Assembly: GCA_002897115.2 (NCBI GenBank)
Contig: BCIH01000005.1
Location: 1,098,683 to 1,162,682, forward strand
Source: Prototheca cutis
Taxonomy: Eukaryota; Chlorophyta; Trebouxiophyceae; Chlorellales; Chlorellaceae
Length of the DNA: 64,000 nucleotides
Direction of reading: 5' to 3'
Position 1 is the stretch's first letter. Each line of letters starts with the position of its first letter. The notes below the pieces were generated by a model, which searched no databases, was not told where the DNA came from, and was given only the letters and a program-made list of their open reading frames with translations. Made by a program: the position numbers and the translations under genes. This document shows, in pieces, positions 1 to 11,114 of the stretch.

Positions 1-626
1 AAATCGTTCTGAAGTGCTATTGCCTGTGCGTGGGTTCCCTGTGTGTAGGAATGCCAACCTCCTTTCCTTCGAAAGCCGCGATGATCCGTCCGGACCTTGG
101 GTGCTGCCCTCGCTCCCCCTCCCAGGGCTCTCCTGGAAATAACCTCCTCCGGACACAAATACAAGCTCCAAACCCTCCCTTTCCAGTGTACACGACGTTC
201 ACCCTATTACAGTTTGACCATCGTCGGATGGCATCCGTGTTCTACGGCAATGAAAGGCGTACAGAGCGCGCCGGGGGCCGTCACATGGCCGCGGCCGGGC
301 GGCAGCGTGACTCGGGAAGCGTCACTACTGAGCAGCAAGAGCACACAATGAAACAGACAGTCGTGCAATGAGCACAATACGATCCACGGCGCACGCATCG
401 CGGCGCCCAAGGGATAGCAAGAGGGTTGGGGGGAAGTCACCGTTGTCCAAGTACTTGTCGTCCTCTCAAGGGGGGTTCATTCATTCAATATCTTCTTCGG
501 GGGGTATGTGTGCGCAAAGGGGGCCTGCCTTGGACTGTGGAGAGCTGAGCAATGGAACCAGCCAGAAACACCCTCCGGCAAAGAGGGCGTGCCAGACAGA
601 CAAAAGCCACACCTGAAACCCCGTGC
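1..626. other. No gene recognised at left window edge
   Basis: Short open frames occur on both strands but none has a recognisable domain or a splice pattern that joins in phase. The right part is probably the 3' flank of the minus-strand thioesterase gene ending at 627. Confidence 0.4.
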
Positions 627-1894
627 TCAGTCGCGGGAGGCATCGGTCTTGGCGCCCGACCCCTGGGGGAACAGGCGGCCCCACAGGTACGACCCCACCA
701 CTGGGAGCATCTTCTTGAGGCTGGGCGCGACAAACAGCGCACGGGCCGTGGCGTAGACTTTGCCCTCTGGCCCGTCGCGCATGGTGGCCGTCATCCACAG
801 CTTCCGGCCTTCGGCCTTTTCCAGCTCGGCGCTGCAGAGGAGCGTCGCCCCGGCGGGGATCTTGGCCTTGTACTGCACCTCCAGGTTCACCGTGTAGGCG
901 GGTCCCCAAAAGTCCAGAGCACGCTGCTGCTTCAGGCTGAACAGCAGGCCACCAAAGCTCTCGTCAAACAGCGCCGCTGTCAGGCCGCCGTGCACCACGC
1001 GGGGGAAACCGCACACTTCGCGCCCCAGCGCTATCACCGAGTGCCACCGCTTGGCGTCGGGATTATAATATCCCGTCAGGTCCTCCACGATGCCTGTTGG
1101 TGCATGTTTGTGTGGTGGCGGCTGTTGGCTCTCGAACTTTTTCGGCGGGTGGGCGAGTGAAGTGAGTCATTTGGTGTGGAAGTGCAGTCGGGCGGGCGTG
1201 GTCCTCACCCCCCCGAAAACCAACACCGATACGCACCCTTGTTGACAAAGGCGCTGAACATGTGGTCGTCCTCCAGGAAAGGGTGGTCCTGGGCCATGAG
1301 GGACTCGGACGTCAACACCTGCATGTGTCATGGTTTATTGTGGGGGATTTCGCTGTGGGGAAGGGACCCGTGCACAGGAGGAAAGCCCAAAAGTCACGGC
1401 CTTCTTCCCCACTGGAATGGAGGCCGCATACTCCAAAGATTCGGTCAGTTTGACCATCATAAAACGATGGATGACTCTCGCACCATCAACATGCACGCAT
1501 TTCCCAGCAAAAGCAGCCCACCCCGGCAGCCCCACCCTACCCTGACGGTGCCGGGCTGTGCAGCGAGGTCGGCCTCCCAGCCCGAGCCGGGGGTGTGCTG
1601 GCCGTTGTACTTTTGGAGCTTGGCCAGCTGCTCCGGGGTCAAGCTTGTGGTGTTGTTGGCGTGGGCGTAAGCCACGCCGCCCAGCAAGGCCAACGCCGCG
1701 GGAGAGAGCAGGAGCCATTTGGGGTCCAGCCCCAGGCCGCCGAGGAAGCCGGCGCCCCGGGCCGCCGGGCCCTGGGGCGCCGAGGAGCTGCCCAAGCTGC
1801 GCGTCTGCTGCCTGGTCTGAGACCTACCCGCCGTCATGCGCCAGGAAGCCATCCTGCTCAGGCGCAAGGCCCTGGAGCCGAGTGGACCGTGCAT
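627..1894 (-). CDS. Hotdog-fold thioesterase-superfamily protein with N-terminal membrane segment
   Basis: Three exons join in phase on the minus strand: 1541..1894, 1237..1318 and 627..1093, giving about 300 residues. The last exon holds a PaaI/THEM4-like hotdog thioesterase domain, marked by the motif GFPRVVHGGLTAALFDES, where the HGG segment is typical of the family. Such enzymes hydrolyse acyl-CoA or acyl-ACP thioesters; the substrate here cannot be read from sequence. The first exon encodes an Arg/Ser-rich leader and one hydrophobic stretch (WLLLSPAALALLGGVAYAHA), which suggests an organelle-targeted or membrane-anchored protein. The start could also be the second in-frame Met about 14 codons later. 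Domain assignment is confident; the N-terminus less so. It is divergent from the epoxide hydrolase gene. Confidence 0.75.
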
Positions 1895-2332
1895 GGTGTG
1901 TCGGCAGCACCTATGTCTGTTGAAGCAGGCTCAGGGGCCACGGATGATGGGCGAGAGGCGCCTTATAGAATTGAAAAATATCAACAATTATTTGCTCGCA
2001 CAGGGACCGGCCTCCCGCATTTGATCTCTGCCTGCGCTGCGAGGGTCGATCCAAACCGTGGGGCGGGGAGGGTGAGATACCCTTACGTAAGCAGTAGGTC
2101 CTCGATTCCAACCAACCTGCGCGCGGGAATTTCGTGATTTGTCCAGATCGGCAGCCATGCTGATGTCGGATTGCAGGGGACGATCCCTTCCGGCCAGAGG
2201 GTCTGGCGCTGCAGTACGATTGTTTCAGTTGTGGAGTGTTCAAGAATCAGTCCCGGCGTTGACAGGTGCATGCCCTTGCATCTGATTTGCGCACGTGGCT
2301 GAAACGGTGGTGTCGGAGCGAGCATCAGAAAA
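1895..2332. promoter_or_regulatory. Divergent intergenic region (thioesterase / epoxide hydrolase)
   Basis: A 438-bp gap separates two genes transcribed away from each other, so it should hold both promoters. I see no recognisable element beyond AT-richer stretches near 1970-2000. Confidence 0.35.
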
Positions 2333-4631
2333 ATGAACCTGCACGCGCTCAAGGCGCACCTGCGCTATGTGGCGTTTGTGTCTGTCGGATGTGCAATTGG
2401 CGTGCCGATCGCATGCGTTCTGGCGTACCATAAGATGAAGAGGTGGGTCCCTACTGGTTCTGCTGGTTCCGAGCACCTTCACCCTGGCCGATTCCCACCG
2501 GATCGGATCCACCCACGAAACCTGGAGCAAAGCTGTGTGTCACAGGCTTTGATGACATGTGGGAAGATAATTGATACGGATTTCACGCAACTCCCGAGTC
2601 CTTTGCAACAAAAGAGGCCCACATCAAAATCGTCCCCAGGGCTCTCATGGGCGGCGACCAGGCGGGGACCATCCATCCCGTGACCGCGGCCAAGAACGAC
2701 CCCTTGCCCGGTCTCCAGCACCAGTGGCTCTCCATCAATGGCGTCAAGTGAGCCCGGTGTCGTGTGGAGTGGCTGTGGGTTTTGACAGGGTCGTCGAATG
2801 GTGACTGCCGAATGACTTGTGCAGGCCACGTCGGGCACCGATGGCATGCTCACTGACGAGGGAGGGCTCAATGTGGAATAGGACTGTGATCCTTTCACAC
2901 TCCCTGGCAACCACCCACAACACCCTGGGCCTGGGTCTGCTGAATAATCCGCAGGCTGCACCTCGTCCGTGGGGGCCCGCCGACAACGGACCCGGCCCGC
3001 CCGGTGATGCTGTTTGTCCATGGTTTCCCCGAGGCCTGGTTCTCATGGTCACGACAGCTCCAGGAGTTTCAAAAGACCTATGATGTCGTGGCCTTTGACA
3101 TGCGGGGCTACAACGAGAGCGACAAACCCCAGGTATTGGAATGCCGACCGAGGTTGCCTTTTCCGTTCATCAAACACCATTCCACAGAATCCCACCCCCC
3201 CTCCCTCCCCACCCCAAAAACAACAAACAAAACAGGGGATCAACAACTACCGGATGAGCATTCTGATCAAGGATCTGGCCACTGTCATCAAAACCGTTAG
3301 CCCAGAGAAAAAGATTGTGCTCGTGGCGCATGACTGGGGCGGCGTCGGTACGACAAACCCGGGGGGCACTTCTTGTTGGGTTTGGCCGGTCGACGCTGGT
3401 TGGTTTGGAGGCAGGTCTACTGCATCCTCCAAATGCGTGCAATGCCTTTGGACCATTCGACAGACTATCACCAGCAGGGGTCTCGATTCCATGACTGCAG
3501 CGTCAGTGCGTCAGGCAACATTCCTCCTTTCTTCCACGCTGCAGTGGCCTGGGCGCTGGCGCGCACGCAACCCGACCTGCTGAGTCACCTTGTCATCCTG
3601 TGCTCGCCGCATCCGAAGACATACCTGGCAAACATGGATCTGAAGCAGTTTCGCAAGTCGTGGTACGTCTTCCTCTTCCAGGTAAGTGTGCGAGCGGGTA
3701 GAGCCGACTCCCCCTCCCCTCCCCCCCCAAACAAAACAAAAACAAAAAAACAAAGAGAGGCGCACACACGAATCAATACACCTTCCATGCAGCTTCCATG
3801 GCTGCCCGAGGCACTGCTGCGTGACCATAACTTTGAGTTTATCAACCGCATGTTTACGAGCAAGTCGATGGGGCTGAAGAATCAGGAGAGCCTGGGACCC
3901 GAGGAAGTCCAGCGGTACAAGACGGCCATGATGCGGCCGGGCTCCCTCAGCTCCACCCTCAACTACTACCGAGCCCTCTACCGCTACGACCCTGACCTCC
4001 CCAGGTGAGAACTGCAGTGTTGAGTGAAGGGGACTCTGTGTGTATGTGTTTCGGTAGGGGGTGGACGCCACTGCAGGAAACCCCGAGCACGTGAGACTCA
4101 CTGTTCTACTGCTCAATCAGTGATTCATGATACCGGCAAAAATAAATCCTTGTAAACCTCGGAATATCAACCCAATTCTCCACCCCCTCATGGTCAAGCA
4201 GCCCCAAAAGGGGCAAGTTGCAAGTCCCGACGTTGCTCCTCCACGCCTCGGGCGACGGCGCGCTGGGACCCCAGGTCTTCCGCGGCACCGAGCGATACGT
4301 GGAGACAATCGACAGCGTGGAGCTACCAGACTGCAGTCACTGGGCACAGCAAGACAGGTTGGGTGGGGATTGTTGATGTGAGCTGATGCGCAGGGTGGGA
4401 GGGAAGGGGGGGATATCGTCCTAGGAGGGACTGGTGGTGTGCGTGAGGGGAAACTCACGGCCACGGTGAGCGCAATGGACTCCCATCCTGGATGATGCAA
4501 TGGACCCTGTTTCACCTGATGTCTCCATTGTATATTGCTGCCAACGTCTGGAAATCAGGCCGGAGCTGGTCAACAGCCTGATCACCAAGTTCCTGAAGAC
4601 GCACGAGGCCCGACTGGGCAGCCGTCTGTAG
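2333..4631 (+). CDS. Soluble epoxide hydrolase-like alpha/beta hydrolase, membrane-anchored N-terminus
   Basis: Exons: 2333..2442, about 2599/2615..2747, 2955..3132, 3236..3347, 3545..3681, 3793..4004, 4202..4357 and 4559..4631. From exon 3 on, all junctions keep phase. The protein shows the HGFPE oxyanion-loop motif, DMRGY, the nucleophile in HDWGG (around 3335), an acid in HASGDGA and the catalytic His in DCSHW, which together match the epoxide hydrolase branch of the alpha/beta hydrolase fold. These enzymes open epoxides to diols. Exon 1 encodes a single hydrophobic segment (YVAFVSVGCAIGVPIACVLA), implying membrane attachment. The exon 1/2 junction does not close in phase with any GT-AG choice I can find, so an assembly indel or an unusual splice site is possible there. 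Confidence 0.82.
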
Positions 4632-5208
4632 ATTGCCACAACGCCTTCTTCTTTCTTTGGGAGAGGCTGCGCACCGTTGTTCTAGGCCAGCCCACGACCG
4701 ACCTTGCATGGACGGCAGCGGTCAATTCGCTCAAGGAAAGAGAGAAAACGGCCCTCGTTTTGAGGCGCTTATTCTTGTGCGCCCACAAACTTTTGGAGGT
4801 TGCTTGTTTTGCCGATTCAGCACTGTTCCGCTGACCGTCTGGCATCGGATTTTTTTCCTGCAAGAAAAAACGACACAAGGAAGAAGGTGAACGGAAAAGT
4901 GCAGACCTCTGCTGTCCCTGCACCACGTTCATTCCCACCCTGAAGTGGCCAAAGCAAACCGTTGGCGATCCAATTACAGTGCTCGTCGGTGCGAGGTGCC
5001 ACAGCACACCTGGTGCAATTGCATCCTAAACAATGCCTACATCACCAAGCACATCCACGGCAACACACGGCAGTGTGGCAAAAGGGGGCCTGCATTGTCA
5101 GACACACTGCACTGCCTGGCCCATCAATGCAAGCGGGAAATGGCTGGGGAACGAGGTCAAGCAAGCAAGCGGGCAGCCCAGCTGCTGTGAATTTCTACCC
5201 CCGGCCCG
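4632..5208. other. Convergent intergenic region, no feature seen
   Basis: Lies between the 3' ends of the epoxide hydrolase (+) and the VHS/GAT gene (-). It should contain both 3' UTRs. No RNA gene, repeat or domain-bearing frame was recognised. Confidence 0.4.
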
Positions 5209-7768
5209 TCAAATCTTTGGGCTGGCGATGGCATCGAATGCAGCAAACGCGTCCAGGCCCTCAGACTGCTGCTGCTCCGCTGGCGGTGGTGCCGCCGAAG
5301 ACCCGCCGGTGCGGCGCATGGGCGAGCCCTTTGGCGGCGGCGGCAGGTCCTCTTCCTTCTTCCGCAGCGTCACCAGGCCTTGGAACGCATCAGACAGCGG
5401 AGCCACTGCCGCAGCAGAGGGCCCCGCGCCGTTGCTGGACCCGGCGCCGTAGGAATCATATGATGCCGCCGGCGCCTCATACAGGGCCGGGTACAGACTG
5501 CCCGTGGCTGCGGCAGGGAACGGTGCTGGCTGTGGCAGGGGAGCCACAGTCGGGAATGCAGCCTGTGGGGAAGGAGCAGCCGCGGGAATGCCGTCGAACG
5601 AGAATGCGTCACCCGAGGCAAAGGGGTTGTTGCCCGTGGGCGGGGCAGGTGCAGGGGCCGGGGCAGCAGGTGCAGCAGAAGCACCCCCCGCGGCAAACGG
5701 GTTGCTGCTCTGCGCCACCGGCTGCGCGGGTGGCCAGGCCGTCGATGGCGCAGCCTCGCCAAACCCGGCCGCCACTGCCGGCGGCTGCGGCCGGTGCGAG
5801 GACGACGCCGTCGATGACGGTGAAGTCGCCGCTGGGATCGACGTCGCCGACGGCGCGGGGGCCGATGCCGGAATCAAACCCGTCACAGTTCCCGATGCCG
5901 GCAAACCCCCGGCAGCCGCCGCGGCGCTGCCCCAGGCATCATCACTGAAAAAGGCGTTGCCCGCAGAAGGCCCCGCGGCGTACGCCGGGACACTGGCCGG
6001 CACAGCGGCGGGCGGCGCCTGTGGTGCAGCTGCCGGGAAGCTTCCGGGGTCGGCGAACGGATTGTTGCTCTTCACCACCTGCTGTTGGGGTGGCTGCTGG
6101 GGTACCGTCGCCGCGGGCTCAACCGGAGCTGCCTGCGTCCCAAAGGGTTTTTGCCAGGACAGCGGCACCGCGGGGCTGGGCACTTCTGGTGTCCAGTCGT
6201 CCAGGGACAGCAGGTCTGCAACCACAGGCTGAGGCCGGAGAGGCGGGGCGGACTGGGGCACGTGGGGTGGTGGAACTGGAGCTGGCACTTGTACCGACGC
6301 CGCCGGCCCAGGACCTCCGACCCCCGCACCGACGACACCACCGATGCCCTGGTGGAGGTGCGCGGCGGCGCGCCGCGGCGGCGGGGGACTGCGGCCCTCG
6401 GCGATGTCCACGAGCCTCGCGTGGCGGTCGAGGGCTCGCTGCGCGTCGTCGTGCAGGGCCAGGGCGCTGGACAGAAGGTTCTCGTCCTCGATGCGCTCCA
6501 CCAGACCCGCCAGTCGTGCGAGCATGGCGCGGGCTTGCTCTGCCATGTCCGAAATGTAGTCCTCTTTGACGCCGGCAGGGTCGTCGCCGGCCTCCACGCC
6601 CGACAGCACCTCCACCAGCAGGTCCACCGTGTTGCGCGCCACCTCCAGATCCGCCGCAATCTTGGCCGGCGGCTGGTCGGGCGAGAGCAGTGCCGAGCCG
6701 CGCGCAGGGGCCGACCCGGGCGTCCCCGGTGGGACAGACCCCGCGCCAAACAAGTCTGCAGCAGGGTTGGTCGGCCGGGAACCGGGGGTTTGCGCCGCGC
6801 TGGCGCTCAACGGGCCGCCAACTGGTGCGGGGCCAAAGGGACCGGGCATGGGGCCGCCCCCGGGGGTCAGAGCTGGAGGACCGGGGCTCAGACCGGGGTA
6901 CGGCTGGAAACCCGCGCCCGCATCCCCCGTCCGCGGCGGGAACACCATGCCCCGTGCCTGTTTGGGAAGATTGTTTTTGTGGGGATTGCTTGTTTGTCTA
7001 TTTATCTATTTATTTACTTAGGCGTTTGTCGTTGTGAGCGGATGCTTTGGGATTTCTTGGCGTGCCACGTGGTCCCCCCCCAAAAGGAACAAATCAACCA
7101 AACCTTGAGCTTGTTGTAGGTGTTGACAAAGGGCGAGGGCCGCAGCGTGTAGGCCCACTCCTGCAACAGCGCCAGCGTCTGCTGGGAAACTTCGGGCGGA
7201 CACCAGGCCGAGCGGTCGCTCAGCCGCACCAGCTCCCCCAGCAGGTCGCTGTGGGCGAGTTCAATGTGGAAAGCGTCGCCGCACGTCCGAACACAGTGCT
7301 CCAGCAACTGCAGCGCCAGTGCCTGCGCATGACCCTTGCGGCACTGCAGCCGCTTGCGCAGCTGCTTGCAAGCCTTGTTCGCCATGTACCTGTTTGAGAG
7401 GGCGGAATGTTTTGGGGAAATCATATGTCAATCACAGATGCGTCGGTTTCAACACGCAGAGTGCGCGGCCGGCGGCCGCTGTCGCATTCACGGCCCTGTC
7501 CCTGTGCCAGCGCCCACGACGCTACCCAGGGCTACCGAGGACCTCCACAGCGGCATGCGCAGGACCTCCTGCCAAAGCCAGACCCCCAGGCTCACTGTGG
7601 TTCCGCGCTGCCGGTAATAGCTGCAGCCACATCTGTGTACAGCGCAAAGTTGGGGGCCGACAGGGTCTCGGAGGTGGCATGATCGATGATGGCGTACATG
7701 CGCTCCTTGGCAGGCCGCAGCGCCTTCTTGTTCACACGCGTGGGCCCCTGCGGGGGTGGGGTAGACAT
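5209..7768 (-). CDS. TOM1-like (TOL) VHS/GAT-domain ubiquitin and clathrin adaptor
   Basis: Three exons join in phase: 7596..7768, 7104..7389 and 5209..6957 (about 735 residues). Exons 1-2 encode a VHS domain, recognisable from IDHATSETL followed by ALALQLLEHCVRTCG. Exon 3 begins with the linker after VHS, then a GAT three-helix region (EVARNTVDLLVEVLSG... DDAQRALDRHARL), then a long Pro/Ala-rich tail. The tail has a clathrin-box-like LLSLDD and three NPF tripeptides, which in other proteins bind clathrin and EH domains. TOL proteins act as early ESCRT-0-like sorters of ubiquitinated membrane cargo in plants and algae. There is no GAE ear domain, which argues against GGA. Antisense frames over the tail are composition shadows. 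Confidence 0.85.
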
Positions 7769-9238
7769 GTGGCGACGCTCAAAAGGATGCATGCCACTCT
7801 CATCGGCCAGCGGCATGGGGGAGAGCGGGGCCCACAGCCGCAATGCCTCGCACCCCCGATGCGGGGACCCGGAAACCCAAGCGCACCATCCTGTCGCGTC
7901 GTCTGGAGAGACGCCGCGCCTCACGCAATCGGCCCTGAGCAGCCTCACTGGGCCACTTTTGATGAAACTTGCCGCCCCGAGTAGCGGGAGTGGCAAGAGC
8001 ACCCGGCCTTTGAGGGGCGGAGGCAGGGATGAACGATCCGCGAGCTATCCAGGGGCGTTGGCAGCATCGGAAGATTTTGGAAGCTGCCCTCGCCACATGG
8101 GCTGGCCCCCACTGGGTTGCCCACATGCAGCTGCATTCCCCGTCATTGCAATCTGGAACATACAACAGAAAGGTCGAAATGAGAGAACAAAGAACATGCA
8201 CAACAAGCTGCGTCAGGGTGGACAGTGTGTATGCCAGGATGCCTTTCGGCGACAGTCATACACCGGTGCTGGTAACCACTTCCTGCACACAGATGAGCTC
8301 CTGCTGCAGCCCAGGACCAAGGATGTGAGGCATGGAGCATATCCCTTCCCCTTGGTCGTACTGGCATGCGGCTGGCATTCCAACTACCAGCCAGCTCATG
8401 GCAGACATCCACCTCTCCTTTTCGGTTTGAAGAGCAGTGGTGGGTGCAGGCCAGAGCTGACTACTGGATCTATCAGCTAATTCTTCGGTTCATTGCGGCA
8501 GTACACCACTGCACCTCCTCCGGGGACCCATAATCGAATGCCCTGGCCGCCGGCCGCTGGCGGCGACAAGCCCCAGTCGCATGGGCAGACTGAAGACAAG
8601 ATGACAATCCAATGCATCCTTTGATACAGACATATGTACATGTCCTGATTTCTGTGTTCGGATCCGCAGGCAGTCATGGTGCTGGCATGCACAGACACTT
8701 GTTCCACGCATCAAGGGTGCCAAAACTGCACGGCGCGCACGCTGCCATTGCCCACAACTCCTCTCAAAGAGCATGAGGACAAATCTTGAGGATGCAGCCT
8801 GTGCAATGTCAACTTGCGCTTGGCTAGATGATCTCCCCAACTGTTGCAGGGGCAGGTCTCTACAATGGCATCTTTGAACCACATGAGGGGAACCGCCTCG
8901 GAGGGCGGTTACACGCACAGGGGGCCTGTGCTATGCGCACGTCGTCTGTTGCCTACATTACATGTGTGGATCGAGCAATCTTGCTTAACAAGTGCTGCGA
9001 TAGGCGCTGTTCAGGACCTGCCTCCGAACGGTGCGTTGTTTCGGGGGACACCACGAGAATCGATTTTCTTTGGAACCACGGCTTACCCGCATGGGGCCTG
9101 CCACGACAGCAACCAATTTTCCAATCTGCAACGACAGCCGAGTGACCTGTTGAATGCAAACGATCCAGGCCCGGGTGAACGGCCTGCACACAAAATTAGA
9201 AACTGCTACGCGCGTAGCGTCCGGTTCTAAGACCAAGC
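7769..9238. other. Long intergenic region without a supported gene
   Basis: About 1.5 kb between divergent genes. Open frames exist on the plus strand up to 264 codons (7686..8480), but they overlap the VHS exon in antisense, have no domain, and read as GC-driven noise. It should hold two promoters. No RNA gene was recognised. Confidence 0.35.
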
Positions 9239-10758
9239 ATGGGTCGCACGAGGCAAGGACGATCTCCCCGGAAGCCAGTCGGCCCGGCTGGTCAGTGCCA
9301 GGCCAGGAGGGGTGGGCCCGGACTGCACGCCCTCTCTCGCTCGCGTTACGCGCCACGGGGTAGAGTTGACTATGTACAATGTATTTCTGTCCTCCCCTTG
9401 CGCAGAGCCCACCAGGAGCAACAGCGGGCCCCTGGGGGCCGCGCTCCTGGTGGGGGCGGCGGCACTGGGAGGCGCCATGATCCACAGGGCACTGGCAAGA
9501 CAACAGCGTGAGGCCGACTTGCAGCGTCAGCATGGTATGGGGGAGTGGGTGTGGGTGATAACTGGTAGGTGGCTCTTTTCCCGAACGCATCATGCCCGTG
9601 CGTTGTTTGGTTAGATGGATAGGGGCCTGTGTCAACTCCGGTGTCAGGTCAGTACCGCGCGCAGGCTGCCCGGTCTACACAGTCGCGTGCTCCTGGGGTC
9701 ACACACACACACACACACACAGTCCCCGAGCTCGGTCATTTCTTTCCACAGACGAGCTGCAGTCTGTCATCTCCTCGACAGCCAGTCAGCTGAGCGAGAT
9801 GGCGGAGGAGCTGGAGGCTACTCAGGCCGTGCTGAGGACCACCTCCCGGGACCTGGCCGACAAAGTTCGCGAGCTGGAGGGGCGCACTAGGGAGGCAGAG
9901 GTGTGTGTTGGGGTGTGGCTGGGGTGGTGCTGTGGGGAGATATGGGGGTTGCAGTCGGGCAGGCTTGAGAGGTGTGTCGGCAGCCCCGGGAGTGCGTGCC
10001 TTTGCCAAAGATGTGCAGCATGCGCGACGTGCCAGCAAGACAATTGGCACATACGCTCAGTCGCAACCCACTCTAATCCCAAGTGCAGGAGCTGCAGGGA
10101 AGGCTGGAGGCGGCTCGGGGCGAACTAGGCCTTAGCAGGAGCCGGGTCCTCTGCATTGAGCGGGAGCTCACCGCCACCAAGAGGTACTGTCATGTAATGC
10201 TTGGGTGAAATACATGGTGCTATTGGGCATATTGTTTGGAAAACATACCGATTCCTGGTTGTTCATGCCCCTGGTGGCTCGTTGCAACGTCAGGCATGCA
10301 GCCAGAACCCTAACGGAGTCCAAGCGCTCATGTGCCTGGTAACAACCTCATCTCCCCCCCAATGCACATCCAGATCGCTTGGACTGTACCAAAACCAGCT
10401 GGATGCGGCCAGATTCGACCTTGTGGAGTCGCGGATGGCGGGCAGCCCGGAGTGGTGAGCCTGAACCCCCCCCCCCCCCCCCCCCAACGTCACCAACAGC
10501 CATGGAGGGCCTCACGCCCCGGGGCAGCAGTCTTGCACAGGGCGCTCTTTCTGTGCGCCCTTGACCATGTGTAACGCATTTCATGATGAGCACGTGACAG
10601 AGCCAGGCCAGTATAGCGCTGGGCGGGTCAGACACGCCGCGTCCGCCTGGCGGGCCAACTCGCGCTCCGCCAGCGAGGCCGCCGCGGCTCCTCCTCGAAG
10701 AATCCGACAGCCACAAGGACCACAACAGCCGCGTGAAAGTCACATTCCGTTGCACTGA
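9239..10758 (+). CDS. Small single-pass coiled-coil protein, function unknown
   Basis: Exons 9239..9290, 9406..9534, 9752..9900, 10089..10183, 10374..10454 and 10500..10758 all join in phase. After a basic start there is one glycine/alanine-rich transmembrane segment (GPLGAALLVGAAALGGAMI), then heptad-like helices (ELQSVISSTASQLSEMAEEL and ELQGRLEAARGEL). This looks like a membrane-anchored coiled-coil protein. I do not recognise a family. The last intron (donor TG/GTGAGC, poly-C run, acceptor CCAACAG) is inferred; if it is not spliced, translation stops at 10458, because the donor overlaps a TGA. An alternative start is the ATG at 9372. The terminal exon after 10500 is low-complexity and the weakest part. 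Confidence 0.5.
10466..10485 (+). repeat. Poly-C tract near an inferred 3' splice site
   Basis: An uninterrupted run of about 20 C lies a few bases upstream of the CACCAACAG acceptor. It is one of many such tracts in introns of this window. Confidence 0.9.
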
Positions 10759-11114
10759 GTTCAAGCCCCGCTCCTCCAAAAGTAAGGAAGCCTGATTTGT
10801 GAGGTCAGGGGCTGCCACCGTCATCCGGGAGGGCCCCGAGTCCCGACTCGGCTGCGTTTGACAAACGCAAACACGTGCTTGGCCGTTCAAGACTCCGCCC
10901 CGCACTCAAGCAGGAAGCCTGGGAACGGGACATTTTTGGCATTCTGTACCCCCAGATAGAAATTCTGAATTTTTGTGCATAAATTGCAGGACTGATAGTC
11001 GCTTCCAGCACTGTTTTTTATTTCTCTTTTGGTGCCCTCCCGACTGCCACCGTCAGCCGGCCCTGGGAGGCGAGATCCAGCTCGCTTATAGCCCTGCGTT
11101 GGTCGCTTTCTACC
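10759..11114. promoter_or_regulatory. Upstream region of malic enzyme gene
   Basis: 356 bp between tandem plus-strand genes. It should carry the malic enzyme promoter. No clear motif was picked out. Confidence 0.3.

Noticed and set aside
7686..8480. 264-codon plus-strand open frame
   Set aside because: It overlaps the VHS first exon in antisense, has no recognisable motif, and resembles background in GC-rich sequence.
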